Below, piece by piece: positions 18,360-24,943 of a stretch of DNA of 60,124 bases. A model generated the notes under the pieces. It ran no database searches and had not been told where the DNA came from. It saw only the letters and a list, made by a program, of their open reading frames with translations. Position 1 is the first letter of the stretch, and the number at the start of each line of letters is the position of its first letter. The DNA lies in IMG/VR virus record IMGVR_UViG_3300029448_000032, positions 1 through 60,124 of that record. One strand, given 5' to 3'. Source of the stretch: a virus. The position numbers and the translations under genes are program-made.

Positions 18360-19050
18360 TCATCCAGACCTCATAGGTACTACATAGTCTTTAGGTTTAA
18401 TACATTCTTCTATTAAATGAAAATGTCTAGGATATACATGAAGGTTCTGAACCTGCCACGTAATATGCCCTGCTTCAAGACCGAGATCTATCGCAAGACG
18501 GTTAATTACTTTAACTTGCCAAGCATAATCATTAATGTACCCAAATACCGCATCGTTTGAGCGCATCTGAACTACACCATAGAGCGCTGTTCCTCTTTTA
18601 TAGTATGTTACAGCATTTGTACAGACAAAGTCATTCTTACCATGCTCTATGGCCGTCTGATGCATGTCTGGGTTTGTGTATATCATAGTAGCTCTTCGAG
18701 AATTAGGACGTAGCTTTAATTCTTGGACTACATTATTATATTGGCTGCCATTCTCTTTACTATAGATTAAGTATCCATAGTTAGAGTTAATGTCACCATC
18801 AGTATTAGCGGTTACATCCTTCCATATAGCAGGAACCTTACCGTAAATATCTCCTAAATCATTTACGTTTAGACTTTGAGAATCATACCACTCTAATTCA
18901 GCTTCAATGTACTTAACATTTCTTTCTCCGAATATAGTCGGTTCATCAGCAAGGAAGCTGGCAGCTCTTATCTCGAGCGTACCATCTTCCTGAAAGTCTT
19001 GGTTCTTATACAGTTGAATGAATTCTTTTTTGATTTCACCCGACAGCATT
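18360..19050 (-). CDS. dCMP hydroxymethylase (T4 gp42-type, thymidylate synthase fold)
   Basis: 229 residues from the ATG at 19050, which has AGGAAG 5 bases upstream; the open frame extends further without a better start. It parallels T4 gp42 (246 residues) over its length: ASFLADEPTIFG near 30-41, INSNYG at 87-92, SRRATMIYT at 117-125, the catalytic cysteine C143 in DFVCTN, and MRSNDAVFGYINDYAW at 162-177. D174 stands where thymidylate synthase has the Asn that selects dUMP; Asp here (D179 of T4) selects dCMP. It should make 5-hydroxymethyl-dCMP using methylene-tetrahydrofolate. Flanked by MazG-like and DUF1599-like genes. Confidence 0.93.
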
Positions 19051-19437
19051 AGCTTCCTTTCTTCTATGTTTAAAATAGTGGTCAACCATTTGTTGGTCAC
19101 ATACAAATGTTTTACCTGAGCCTTGTTCTGTTATTTGATAAGGTCTTTTTCTAGCCTTACTCTTATAACCGGTAAGTTTAAATTGCTTACCATCTATCAT
19201 GGCGGTAACATTAGTATCTAAATCATGGAGTCTAGCCCATACATCTAAGTCTTTCTTTTCTTTAGACCTATTTCCTTTGATTCTAGCTATAACTTTAAAT
19301 GTAACTTCATCTTCATCGTAGCTAGCATTACCTACTTTAATATCTAAATCAGGTAACTCGTCATAAGCTCTCATATTTATAGAGCTTTGTAGTTGATTTC
19401 TAATTTCTTTAACAAGTTGTTTATTAAATGATTGCAT
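19036..19437 (-). CDS. Hypothetical protein upstream of dCMP hydroxymethylase
   Basis: 133 residues (MQSFNKQLVKEIRNQLQSS...). Residues 1-25 are helical, followed by acidic beta-strands (DEDEVTFKVIARIKG) and a Lys/Arg-rich C-terminus with two cysteines or fewer. It overlaps the hydroxymethylase gene by 15 bases, so it is translationally linked to the nucleotide-modification block. Small phage proteins of this general shape recur in other phages as far as I know, but their function is not known to me. Confidence 0.65.
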   Translation of the reverse strand: MQSFNKQLVKEIRNQLQSSINMRAYDELPDLDIKVGNASYDEDEVTFKVIARIKGNRSKEKKDLDVWARLHDLDTNVTAMIDGKQFKLTGYKSKARKRPYQITEQGSGKTFVCDQQMVDHYFKHRRKEANAVG

Positions 19438-19453
19438 TATAGTATTCCTTTTT

Positions 19454-19921
19454 TTAAGATGGTATAGCTGAAGTTACTCCACTATGAGGGAATATCTCAC
19501 ACTCATGGCAGAACGGTTCTTCTAAAGTATTATCGTTAGGATCATCGTAAGATAACGAGTCTTGCCCACATATAGGACATAGACCACTATTAGGATTCTT
19601 ACGTTCTAACCATACGATACAACGACTCGCGTAGTTTATTAGATCTATTAAGCAGTCTTCAGCAGAATCAAAGTTAACATCACCATCTTGTTCCATTACA
19701 GACCGGAATCTTAAAATCTTGGTAGACATCATAGTGTCAAATGACTTCCATCCATGAGGATAATAGTCTTCATCACATACTGAGCCACCTTGATAGTCTT
19801 TATTCTTCTTACTCATAAGATCTATACATCGGCTAAGAACTTTCTTTGAGTCTTCTAAGTAAGATTCAGTACTCATAACTCTGAAGTCTAGATTATTATT
19901 GTTTCTTAAGTTTAATGACAA
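19454..19921 (-). CDS. DUF1599 / Nmad1-like protein with C-terminal zinc ribbon
   Basis: 155 residues. The core SKKNKDYQGG ... W ... TMMSTKILRFRSV ... SAEDCLIDLINYASRCIVWL resembles DUF1599, also called nucleotide modification associated domain 1, which occurs next to base-modification genes. A zinc-ribbon-like CPICG ... CHEC follows near residues 113-140. The start is a TTG with GGAG at normal spacing; the first ATG (codon 16) has no ribosome site. Located in the same block as dCMP hydroxymethylase. Domain assignment is from memory of the motif. Confidence 0.7.
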   Translation of the reverse strand: MSLNLRNNNNLDFRVMSTESYLEDSKKVLSRCIDLMSKKNKDYQGGSVCDEDYYPHGWKSFDTMMSTKILRFRSVMEQDGDVNFDSAEDCLIDLINYASRCIVWLERKNPNSGLCPICGQDSLSYDDPNDNTLEEPFCHECEIFPHSGVTSAIPS

Positions 19922-19943
19922 AGCTTTCTCCTTTAATTTTAGG

Positions 19944-19978
19944 TTTAAAAAGCGCGATGAATATCGCGCCTTTTATCT
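19944..19978 (-). terminator. GCGCGAT hairpin, copy 2
   Basis: Stem GCGCGAT/ATCGCGC (19952-19969) followed on the minus strand by TTTTTAAA. It separates the DUF932 gene from the DUF1599-like gene, whose start is 23 bases downstream. Confidence 0.75.
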
Positions 19979-19987
19979 AATCATCCA

Positions 19988-20842
19988 TTATGCTGCCAAT
20001 AAACTTTGAAATTGAGGAGAACTAGTCCATTTAGTTACCTCTTTTTCTCGGTTCCACATTGACACAGCTTGAGTATCGTTACCTGTGTTACGTAGTTTAA
20101 AACCATTACGCTTATCAGCATAACTAGCGTAGTTAGTGAATGCACTGTAGATAGAGTAAACGTTTTCTCCACGAGTAGATACTTCTTGGTTGTACAAAGA
20201 TACCATCTTCTCAGCTTGTTTTTCATTCATAATTTTCTTGAATAAATCTTCAACATCTGTATAAGCCGTTGATATTCTTGCCCAATTTTGTAGCATGTCG
20301 GCTTGCTCATAAAAATCGTTAGAAGATCTTTCAAGTTGAGTAGCGAAAGCTGCGATGCTAAAGCCTGAAGTGTTCTTACGTTTAACAATATCGTGCTCAC
20401 CTCTTATCATCTTGTTGGTGCAAAAGAAAGAGATCTGTCCATACACTACAGTGTTAGAGCATAAACCGTCTATTCCGTGTAAACCTATAATACGCTGACC
20501 GATTTTCTCTGAATGCTTGTCGGTAAAGATATCAAAACTTACGTTAGGTAACGTGATATCCATCATCATGAATCCCCCGTTACGAGCAGTACTCCATTTA
20601 ATATGGCAGTCTTGCAGCTCATTGTCGGTTAGTTTATCTTTCATAGTATTCCAAACTGTATGAGCAAAATTACTATGGTTAGTAGCTGTGAAGTCGTTAC
20701 CTACTACATTTAGGTACTGACCTGTGTCTTCTCGATATACATATTTCTTGCCATCGATTTTTGTCGGTTCATACCCTATATCAAAGCTTATATCATCGGG
20801 CACACTGAACTGATCTGTCCTTGTTGTAACATAATCTAACAT
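19988..20842 (-). CDS. DUF932-family phage/plasmid-like protein
   Basis: 284 residues. The layout (N-terminal RTDQFSVPDDI, a central beta-rich region, FFCTNKMIRGEHDIVKRKNTSGF near 160 and a helical C-terminus with WNREKEVTKW) fits the DUF932 family found in phages and plasmids. The biochemical role is not known. GAAGGAA precedes the ATG. It lies between the structured RNA region at 20866-21124 and a GCGCGAT hairpin, so it forms its own transcription segment. Confidence 0.75.
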   Translation of the reverse strand: MLDYVTTRTDQFSVPDDISFDIGYEPTKIDGKKYVYREDTGQYLNVVGNDFTATNHSNFAHTVWNTMKDKLTDNELQDCHIKWSTARNGGFMMMDITLPNVSFDIFTDKHSEKIGQRIIGLHGIDGLCSNTVVYGQISFFCTNKMIRGEHDIVKRKNTSGFSIAAFATQLERSSNDFYEQADMLQNWARISTAYTDVEDLFKKIMNEKQAEKMVSLYNQEVSTRGENVYSIYSAFTNYASYADKRNGFKLRNTGNDTQAVSMWNREKEVTKWTSSPQFQSLLAA

Positions 20843-20865
20843 TGTTATTCCTTCATTTGTTTCTA

Positions 20866-21124
20866 AGTGTGTAGGGAGGATTTGGGTTCACCTCCAACTA
20901 GTTCGACCGAGATACCATTCTCTAACCTACTAGAACTTGTTCCCACTCGGGAGAGTGATGTGATTCTTACTCGCTAGAGCTTGAACCTGGCTACCACGCC
21001 TGAACAATCAAGTTACGCCTCTTGGTAAGACGCGTTTCCTTGCACTACACTATTTGACCCGTCGGTCAAAACGGTTTATACGAGAAAGCCGTAAGACGTT
21101 TTGCGCCACATATTTTTCTCGTAT
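20866..21124 (-). ncRNA. High-GC, hairpin-rich non-coding stretch (candidate structured RNA or structured 5' leader)
   Basis: There is no open frame of useful length on either strand, and the base composition is much richer in GC than its surroundings. Perfect helices include ATACGAGAAA/TTTCTCGTAT (21078-21087 with 21115-21124), TTTGACC/GGTCAAA (21053-21059 with 21064-21070), CACTC-GGGA-GAGTG (20944-20957) and CTTGA/TCAAG (around 20980-21013). Neighbouring genes read leftward, so the minus strand is the likely transcript and this may also be the leader of the DUF932 gene; the GNRA-like GGGA loop would favour the plus strand. No match to tRNA, tmRNA or a riboswitch I know. Confidence 0.5.
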
Positions 21125-21129
21125 TCTTT

Positions 21130-21228
21130 TTATTTTGCAGTGTATCTAGCTATTATATCTGCTAAATACCATATGACGTAGGCTAATGCTGCACCACCTG
21201 CAAAACTATATACTATAATTTCAATCAT
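21130..21228 (-). CDS. 32-residue single-pass membrane miniprotein
   Basis: MIEIIVYSFAGGAALAYVIW followed by YLADIIARYTAK: a hydrophobic helix of about 20 residues with a GG in the middle and a basic C-terminus. The ATG lies 2 bases from the stop of the preceding gene. Several such minute membrane ORFs occur in this arm. Function unknown. Confidence 0.5.
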   Translation of the reverse strand: MIEIIVYSFAGGAALAYVIWYLADIIARYTAK

Positions 21229-21230
21229 AC

Positions 21231-21518
21231 TTAACTTCTTTCGTGTACGTATACATCGAAATGAGTTGCCTTATCTAAGGGAAGATAGCAATCATAAGCT
21301 CTTGGGTGTCTTCCTTCTACCCTTGCCCATGCAGTACGCTGTCCTCGACCCATAAATCTAACTCTATGTTTAGTACTTGAATCTTTATTCATTAATTTCA
21401 CAGCTTGTTTCAAAGTTTTCACTGCTTCATCATCTCTATTTGTAACTGTAAATTTATATCCGCTTAATGGAGATCTCTCTTTGGTCCATCTTGCTAATGC
21501 TTGGCTTGATCTTTTCAT
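21231..21518 (-). CDS. Small basic hypothetical protein
   Basis: 95 residues from the ATG at 21518 (AGGAAA upstream), overlapping the previous stop by 4 bases (ATGA). Rich in Arg/Lys with RFMGRGQRTAWARVEGRHPRA in the middle; the C-terminus is beta-like (HFDVYVHERS). Possibly nucleic-acid binding from charge only. Confidence 0.6.
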   Translation of the reverse strand: MKRSSQALARWTKERSPLSGYKFTVTNRDDEAVKTLKQAVKLMNKDSSTKHRVRFMGRGQRTAWARVEGRHPRAYDCYLPLDKATHFDVYVHERS

Positions 21519-21700
21519 ATTGTTTCCTTTTCTTTGAAGTTTTGCATCCACTCGGCTAGTAAGTCTGCTGCAGTTTCTCTATCTAAGTCGAAGTCTTCTA
21601 CTAAGTAAGTAACTGCTCCGAACATATTGACTTCGCCTCCTTCTCTTAAGCTATTTAAGAATTTGAAGATTCGGTTCTTTAAAGTTTTAGTAATTTTCAT
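21515..21700 (-). CDS. Small helical hypothetical protein
   Basis: 61 residues with NMFGAVTYLVEDFDLDRETAADLLAEWM, a pattern I associate with a small conserved protein of marine phages (an all-alpha, UBA-like shape). It is coupled to both neighbours by ATGA-type contacts. Function unknown. Confidence 0.65.
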   Translation of the reverse strand: MKITKTLKNRIFKFLNSLREGGEVNMFGAVTYLVEDFDLDRETAADLLAEWMQNFKEKETI

Positions 21701-21930
21701 TAGTAATTCTCCGTTGGAACGAGCTCTAAGCAGAGCGTTTGCTTTCGACTGTACATCGGTTTATAGCTTAAAGGATTCTTGTAACCCTTTGAAAACGTTA
21801 TAAAAATCTCATCAGATCTTTCGTGACAAGCCTCATAACTAGTGTACGGTCCTTGAGTATCGAGAATGTAGAAACATTCGTTAGTATAAATGTGACATAG
21901 CAACAAAGCTACTTTGATGGGATACATCAT
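21700..21930 (-). CDS. Small cysteine-patterned protein (paralogue of the 29632 ORF)
   Basis: 76 residues. The order is a hydrophobic N-terminus, then C12, C19, LDTQGPY, C35 and C67. The same arrangement (C, C, LEDTEG, K-C, C) appears in the late-arm protein at 29632-29832, so the two look like divergent relatives, probably disulphide-containing and exported. No function assigned. Confidence 0.55.
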   Translation of the reverse strand: MMYPIKVALLLCHIYTNECFYILDTQGPYTSYEACHERSDEIFITFSKGYKNPLSYKPMYSRKQTLCLELVPTENY

Positions 21931-22139
21931 TAGCTTTGCTGCTTAATCAGTTCTTCGAGATACCACTTAGCTTTGTTCAAATCACTAGCTGCCTTACCTT
22001 TATATCGGTAACGCCAAATGTATTTGATAATATTGCCTTGTAGATATCCTTCATATCCATCACTACACGCTGCTTTTATGGCGGTTATGCATTCGATATC
22101 GCCTTGTTTGTAATGAGGTGGATTTATTTCGTTACTCAT
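21930..22139 (-). CDS. DUF3310-family protein
   Basis: 69 residues matching DUF3310 end to end: NPPHYKQGDIECI, GYLQGNIIKYIWRYRYKGKAASDLNKAKWYLEELI. The family is widespread in phages and sometimes labelled nucleotide kinase-like without proof. It overlaps the next upstream gene by 8 bases. Confidence 0.85.
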   Translation of the reverse strand: MSNEINPPHYKQGDIECITAIKAACSDGYEGYLQGNIIKYIWRYRYKGKAASDLNKAKWYLEELIKQQS

Positions 22140-22581
22140 CTGGGTTGTATCCTTCCTCTAAAAAGACATCTAAAATCAATTGTTCAGTGAATTTATCTAA
22201 GTCTTTCTCTACGGTTGTTATGTAACTTTCTGAGACATTCTTTGATAATAGTAATTGGATAATCTCAGATCTGAAAGCGTTAAGAGCTTCAGTATACTGG
22301 TCACCAATAAATCTTTGAATCTCTTCAAATTTCTCGTTGGTTATAGTAGCTACTAGATCGTCAACATCATTATCTAAATGCTTATGAATGTTAGACTCTC
22401 CTTGGTTCTCAGCTCTTAATAGTCCTTCACGGACTAACTCGAATGATTTTCTATAAGCTTCTGCGACTTCAGGTTTTTGTTCTTTATGCGCAGTTTCTAT
22501 AAGATTATCGAGTTGTTGAGTAGTAGATTGAAATGCAGATCGCACTGCAGGGAAATGTAGTATGTTGGATATTGTTGTCAT
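22132..22581 (-). CDS. Helical hypothetical protein
   Basis: 149 residues, almost entirely predicted helix and acidic (pattern such as EKDLDKFTEQLILDVFLEEG), no cysteine pattern and no membrane segment. It overlaps DUF3310 by 8 bases. I do not recognise it; a small effector or host-takeover role would be a guess. Confidence 0.65.
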   Translation of the reverse strand: MTTISNILHFPAVRSAFQSTTQQLDNLIETAHKEQKPEVAEAYRKSFELVREGLLRAENQGESNIHKHLDNDVDDLVATITNEKFEEIQRFIGDQYTEALNAFRSEIIQLLLSKNVSESYITTVEKDLDKFTEQLILDVFLEEGYNPDE

Positions 22582-22643
22582 CTCGCCACCCTTTCACTGG
22601 CTATCATTTGGTCGGTTATGTTCTAAAGTAGTTTCGCCAGCAC

Positions 22644-22709
22644 CTAATACATCTTGGTGCCAGCGATAATTATTCCTGCAAATATTCCTAATATTATTAA
22701 TGTGTACAA
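22644..22709 (-). CDS. 21-residue membrane miniprotein with TTG start
   Basis: The frame TTG TAC ACA ... TAG encodes MYTLIILGIFAGIIIAGTKM plus Y. GGAAAGG lies at normal spacing upstream, inside the end of the 23-residue ORF. It is almost wholly hydrophobic, so it can be only a single membrane helix. A hairpin (22635-22665) overlaps the stop. Tentative because of its size. Confidence 0.35.
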   Translation of the reverse strand: MYTLIILGIFAGIIIAGTKMY

Positions 22710-22711
22710 AA

Positions 22712-22783
22712 TTATCGCCTTTCCTGTAATATAATCAATCCAAGAATAACGAAACCTAGTACTATCCAGAACGATAGAGGCAT
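22712..22783 (-). CDS. 23-residue membrane miniprotein
   Basis: MPLSFWIVLGFVILGLIILQ then ERR: a classic single transmembrane helix with a basic C-terminal tail. AAAGGAGA precedes the ATG at good spacing, which is the main reason to believe it. It stands between SSB and the 149-residue helical protein. Confidence 0.5.
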   Translation of the reverse strand: MPLSFWIVLGFVILGLIILQERR

Positions 22784-22808
22784 AACGGTTCTCCTTTCTA
22801 AACAGTAC

Positions 22809-22832
22809 CAAGCCTAGATGTTTCTAGACTTG
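22809..22832 (-). terminator. Hairpin downstream of SSB
   Basis: CAAG-C-CTAGA / TCTAG-A-CTTG with one C/A mismatch and a 4-base loop, 15 bases after the SSB stop. The T-tract on the minus strand is weak, so it may be an RNA-stabilising 3' hairpin instead of a terminator. Confidence 0.45.
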
Positions 22833-22846
22833 ATACTCAGAGAGGT

Positions 22847-23338
22847 TTAGAATGGCAATTGTTTCTCTTCAGCAGGTTTAGTTTCTGTTGATTCGACAAC
22901 ATCGAAACCAGCTGTTGGAGTATATTCAACTAATTCTACGACTTGAACCGCAGTTAGTGAAGTAGCTATGCCGCTACGTCCTGGAGCTTCATAAGCGTAT
23001 TGCCAAAGATTTACGTTTACCTTTGAGCCGTTGCCAATGTTGTCACCAGTAATTGGAGTTAGTTTAGCGTCAACGATTTTAACTGGAGCATTTGGGTTTC
23101 CATCGGCTTTAATGCCTTTACGCTTTAAGTTCACAGAGAAAAGCTTTTCGTCTTCTTTGTCTTGTTTGACAGTAAGACCATGATCTTTAAGCTCTTGAAC
23201 TTTTGCAGGATCACTAGTTTGAATCATCATTTCCCACTGTTTAGATCCAAATGGATTAACAGGAGCATCTGATCCAGAGATTCGGCAGAATTTAGCAGTT
23301 AAATCTTTAACAATTATTGAACGAGGATAATCACTCAT
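22847..23338 (-). CDS. Single-stranded DNA-binding protein
   Basis: 163 residues. N-terminal beta-rich core with NPFGSKQWEMMIQTSD, ADGNPNAPVKIVDAKLTPI and NIGNGSKVNVNLWQYAYE, then a short acidic tail ending EEKQLPF, as in SSBs that recruit replication partners through a terminal aromatic residue. It should coat single strands for the PolA/primase-helicase replisome (the place of T7 gp2.5). It is flanked by hairpins on both sides, so it has its own expression segment. Confidence 0.85.
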   Translation of the reverse strand: MSDYPRSIIVKDLTAKFCRISGSDAPVNPFGSKQWEMMIQTSDPAKVQELKDHGLTVKQDKEDEKLFSVNLKRKGIKADGNPNAPVKIVDAKLTPITGDNIGNGSKVNVNLWQYAYEAPGRSGIATSLTAVQVVELVEYTPTAGFDVVESTETKPAEEKQLPF

Positions 23339-23385
23339 TTTTAAGGTTCCTTTATAGACTAAGTTAAGTTAAAAGATATTATGTT

Positions 23386-23415
23386 TAAAAAGCGCGATGA
23401 ATATCGCGCCTTTAA
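23386..23415 (-). terminator. GCGCGAT hairpin, copy 3
   Basis: Stem GCGCGAT/ATCGCGC at 23392-23409, followed on the minus strand by TTTTTAAA. Lies between the membrane-protein gene at 23443 and SSB, 48 bases before the SSB start. Confidence 0.75.
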
Positions 23416-23442
23416 CATAGGGTAGTAAGGTAGTATAGAGAG

Positions 23443-23640
23443 TTATTTAAAGAATATAATATAGAGAAGAGAAAAAGTCGCAAAAACAAAACATGTCATT
23501 GAGACTATGAATGCTATCACGTCGGGTTGATAGTATCCAAGATCGGCCACTCTAGTACTTTCCATAGAATTTAGAAATATAATTCCCATGTAAGTATAAA
23601 GGGCAGAAAGGGCAAGAAAAGAGATTCTAGTTAGTATCAT
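23443..23640 (-). CDS. Two-helix small membrane protein
   Basis: 65 residues from the ATG at 23640, with AGGAGG directly upstream. Two hydrophobic segments (about 6-22 and 43-63) flank a polar loop (ESTRVADLGYYQPD). It overlaps the 27-residue ORF by 4 bases. Function unknown; membrane proteins of this kind in early arms are often host-envelope modifiers. Confidence 0.6.
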   Translation of the reverse strand: MILTRISFLALSALYTYMGIIFLNSMESTRVADLGYYQPDVIAFIVSMTCFVFATFSLLYIIFFK

Positions 23641-23720
23641 TTGAAGCCTCCTGATAGCCAGTAGCAATACCCGAAGGCAGCTAATAGTGTGGTTAATGAG
23701 ATAAAAATATTAAAGAGCAT
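23637..23720 (-). CDS. 27-residue membrane miniprotein
   Basis: MLFNIFISLTTLLAAFGYCY followed by WLSGGFK: one transmembrane helix. AAAGGAA lies before the ATG, and the AAATGA end overlaps the start of the next gene. Begins right after a strong terminator (23738-23765). Confidence 0.5.
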   Translation of the reverse strand: MLFNIFISLTTLLAAFGYCYWLSGGFK

Positions 23721-23737
23721 GTTGGTTCCTTTCGGGG

Positions 23738-23765
23738 AAAAAGGCGACAGCCCGAAGGCTGCCGC
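23738..23765 (-). terminator. Strong intrinsic terminator, leftward
   Basis: On the minus strand GCGGCAGCC-TTCG-GGCTGTCGC forms a 9-bp stem (one G-T pair) capped by a UUCG tetraloop and followed by CTTTTT. It lies 15 bases after the stop of the 88-residue gene. Confidence 0.9.
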
Positions 23766-23779
23766 AGTTTGCACATTAA

Positions 23780-24046
23780 CTAGTTAACAAGGCATTTATC
23801 GTTATGGGTAGGTAATTTTTTAATCTTTTCCATGATTTCCATTACCTTATCCATTGATAAGCGGCCCATAACATCATCAGCTATTGGAGTATCATAACAG
23901 ATATCCCAGAAGTCAGAAAAGCCTTCAGATGTTTTAGTCCATTTGACTACAGCTAGTTCATATAGACCTTTTTCAGATCCATAGCCATTATCTATTATAC
24001 TAGCACCATAGCCATTATCGAAGCGAGAGATAGTTTGAGTCATCAT
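23780..24046 (-). CDS. Hypothetical protein with repeated DNGYG motif
   Basis: 88 residues. DNGYG occurs twice (RFDNGYGAS and IIDNGYGSE) followed by GLYELAVVKW and YDTPIADDVMGRLS. I believe similar small proteins occur in other marine phages; no function is known to me. Its start overlaps the 53-residue zinc-finger ORF (TGATGATG), and a strong terminator follows. Confidence 0.7.
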   Translation of the reverse strand: MMTQTISRFDNGYGASIIDNGYGSEKGLYELAVVKWTKTSEGFSDFWDICYDTPIADDVMGRLSMDKVMEIMEKIKKLPTHNDKCLVN

Positions 24047-24204
24047 ATTTCCTTTCTATTTGATCTATGTGATCTTCTCCAAATTAAAAACTTAGGGTCG
24101 TGATGTTTGCCATAACAATCGGCACAATAAGTATTTTGTGGTATTTTTACATATATAAAAGCATTAGGCTTACAACATGTAATGCACTTAGTTTCAACTT
24201 TCAT
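24043..24204 (-). CDS. 53-residue putative zinc-binding protein
   Basis: Cysteine pairs CITCC (about 7-11) and CADC (about 27-30) followed by HH and a basic tail (RRSHRSNRKEI) look like a small zinc ribbon that could bind nucleic acid. AAAGGA precedes the ATG; the stop overlaps the next start. It follows the structured leader at 24227-24333. Confidence 0.65.
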   Translation of the reverse strand: MKVETKCITCCKPNAFIYVKIPQNTYCADCYGKHHDPKFLIWRRSHRSNRKEI

Positions 24205-24226
24205 TCTGTATCCTTTCTGTGTTTAT

Positions 24227-24333
24227 CGCGGAGGAAGGATCCGTGCCTTCCAACTTCTACCCCTAAAGCAGAAGAGCTTACCACTTACGGTAACCGAACT
24301 ATGGCTAGGTAACCATTATTATTCGCATCCGCG
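24227..24333 (-). ncRNA. Candidate structured RNA leader with four-helix layout
   Basis: A closing stem CGCGGA/TCCGCG (24227-24232 with 24328-24333) encloses GGAAGG-7-CCTTCC (24233-24251), CTTCT/AGAAG and a TTACC/GGTAA hairpin, a cloverleaf-like arrangement of 107 bases. It lies in the 222-base gap between the NADAR gene and the zinc-finger ORF, both leftward. It is not a tRNA: length, T-loop and D-arm do not fit. I see nothing else in the gap. Confidence 0.4.
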
Positions 24334-24426
24334 TATAGATCATAATAGCGCTTATATTACAAGAATTTTACTAATTAAATAGGACGTAGCGAGCGTCAAC
24401 GATTATTTCTATTACGATCTATATTC

Positions 24427-24819
24427 TTATAAGAAAAAGAGCTCATCTCTGGCTTTCATAAGTAGCTCAGGAAAAGCTTTTTTCCAATAGCCTTTTTCTT
24501 GGACATGCGTAAGTTCATATCCTTTAGTTTTCCATAAAGCTTTTAAAGCATAATCATGCTCATTAAAGCTCTTTAAAATAAGCTTATACATTAGAGTTCG
24601 ATTAATATCTTTATTGGCTTTATAGTTTCCAGTATGCTTTACACCATTATCCCATTTCTTATTATAGGTTAGTTCATCGAATGTTCCAGATTTCCAAGTC
24701 TGGTACGCATGCTCAACGGATTTATATTCTAGTCCGTTAGTATCTTTAAATGGTCTAAGAGAAAGATTGCTTAAGATAGCATTCTCTCCGGTTCCATAAT
24801 ATATATTTAAGGTTTTCAT
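24427..24819 (-). CDS. NADAR/YbiA-family protein (DUF1768), possible anti-defence ADP-ribosyl glycosidase
   Basis: 130 residues with the family pattern from end to end: LSNLSLRPF near 18-26, YKSVEHAYQTWKSG near 32-45, NRTLMYKLILKSF near 73-85, LTHVQEKGYWKKAFPELLMKARDEL near 103-127. NADAR proteins cleave N-glycosidic bonds; some remove ADP-ribose from guanine in DNA and neutralise DarT1-type toxins. As one of the first leftward genes, preceded by the AT-rich palindrome at 24848 and by a terminator, it is a candidate counter-defence gene. The substrate is inference. Confidence 0.82.
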   Translation of the reverse strand: MKTLNIYYGTGENAILSNLSLRPFKDTNGLEYKSVEHAYQTWKSGTFDELTYNKKWDNGVKHTGNYKANKDINRTLMYKLILKSFNEHDYALKALWKTKGYELTHVQEKGYWKKAFPELLMKARDELFFL

Positions 24820-24847
24820 AATGTGCCTTTCGTATTATTTATATTAA

Positions 24848-24875
24848 GTTTTAAAAATTTTATGGATATAAAATT
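24848..24875 (-). promoter_or_regulatory. AT-rich palindromic repeat, copy A (early operator/promoter)
   Basis: Contains AATTTTAT, GGAT spacer, ATAAAATT and is almost identical to copies at 25447 and 26184. It lies 29 bases upstream of the NADAR start, just after the terminator of the previous gene. Confidence 0.6.
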
Positions 24876-24904
24876 GGATGTCGGCATACACTACGGTATT
24901 ACTT

Positions 24905-24935
24905 TGTTTTAAAAGAGCACCTTGCGATGCTCTTT
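24905..24935 (-). terminator. Intrinsic terminator, leftward
   Basis: AAAGAGCA/TGCTCTTT (24912-24919 with 24928-24935) with an 8-base loop; on the minus strand the stem runs into TTTT. It follows the 149-residue gene by 9 bases. Confidence 0.8.
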
Positions 24936-24943
24936 AGAGAGGT

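Noticed and set aside
20843-21129. tRNA or tmRNA
   Set aside because: GGTTCAAG-like strings are present, but no acceptor stem pairs at tRNA distance on either strand.
24205-24426. tRNA gene
   Set aside because: The stem order is suggestive, but the T-loop lacks TTCRANY, the anticodon loop is wrong and the length is 107 bases.
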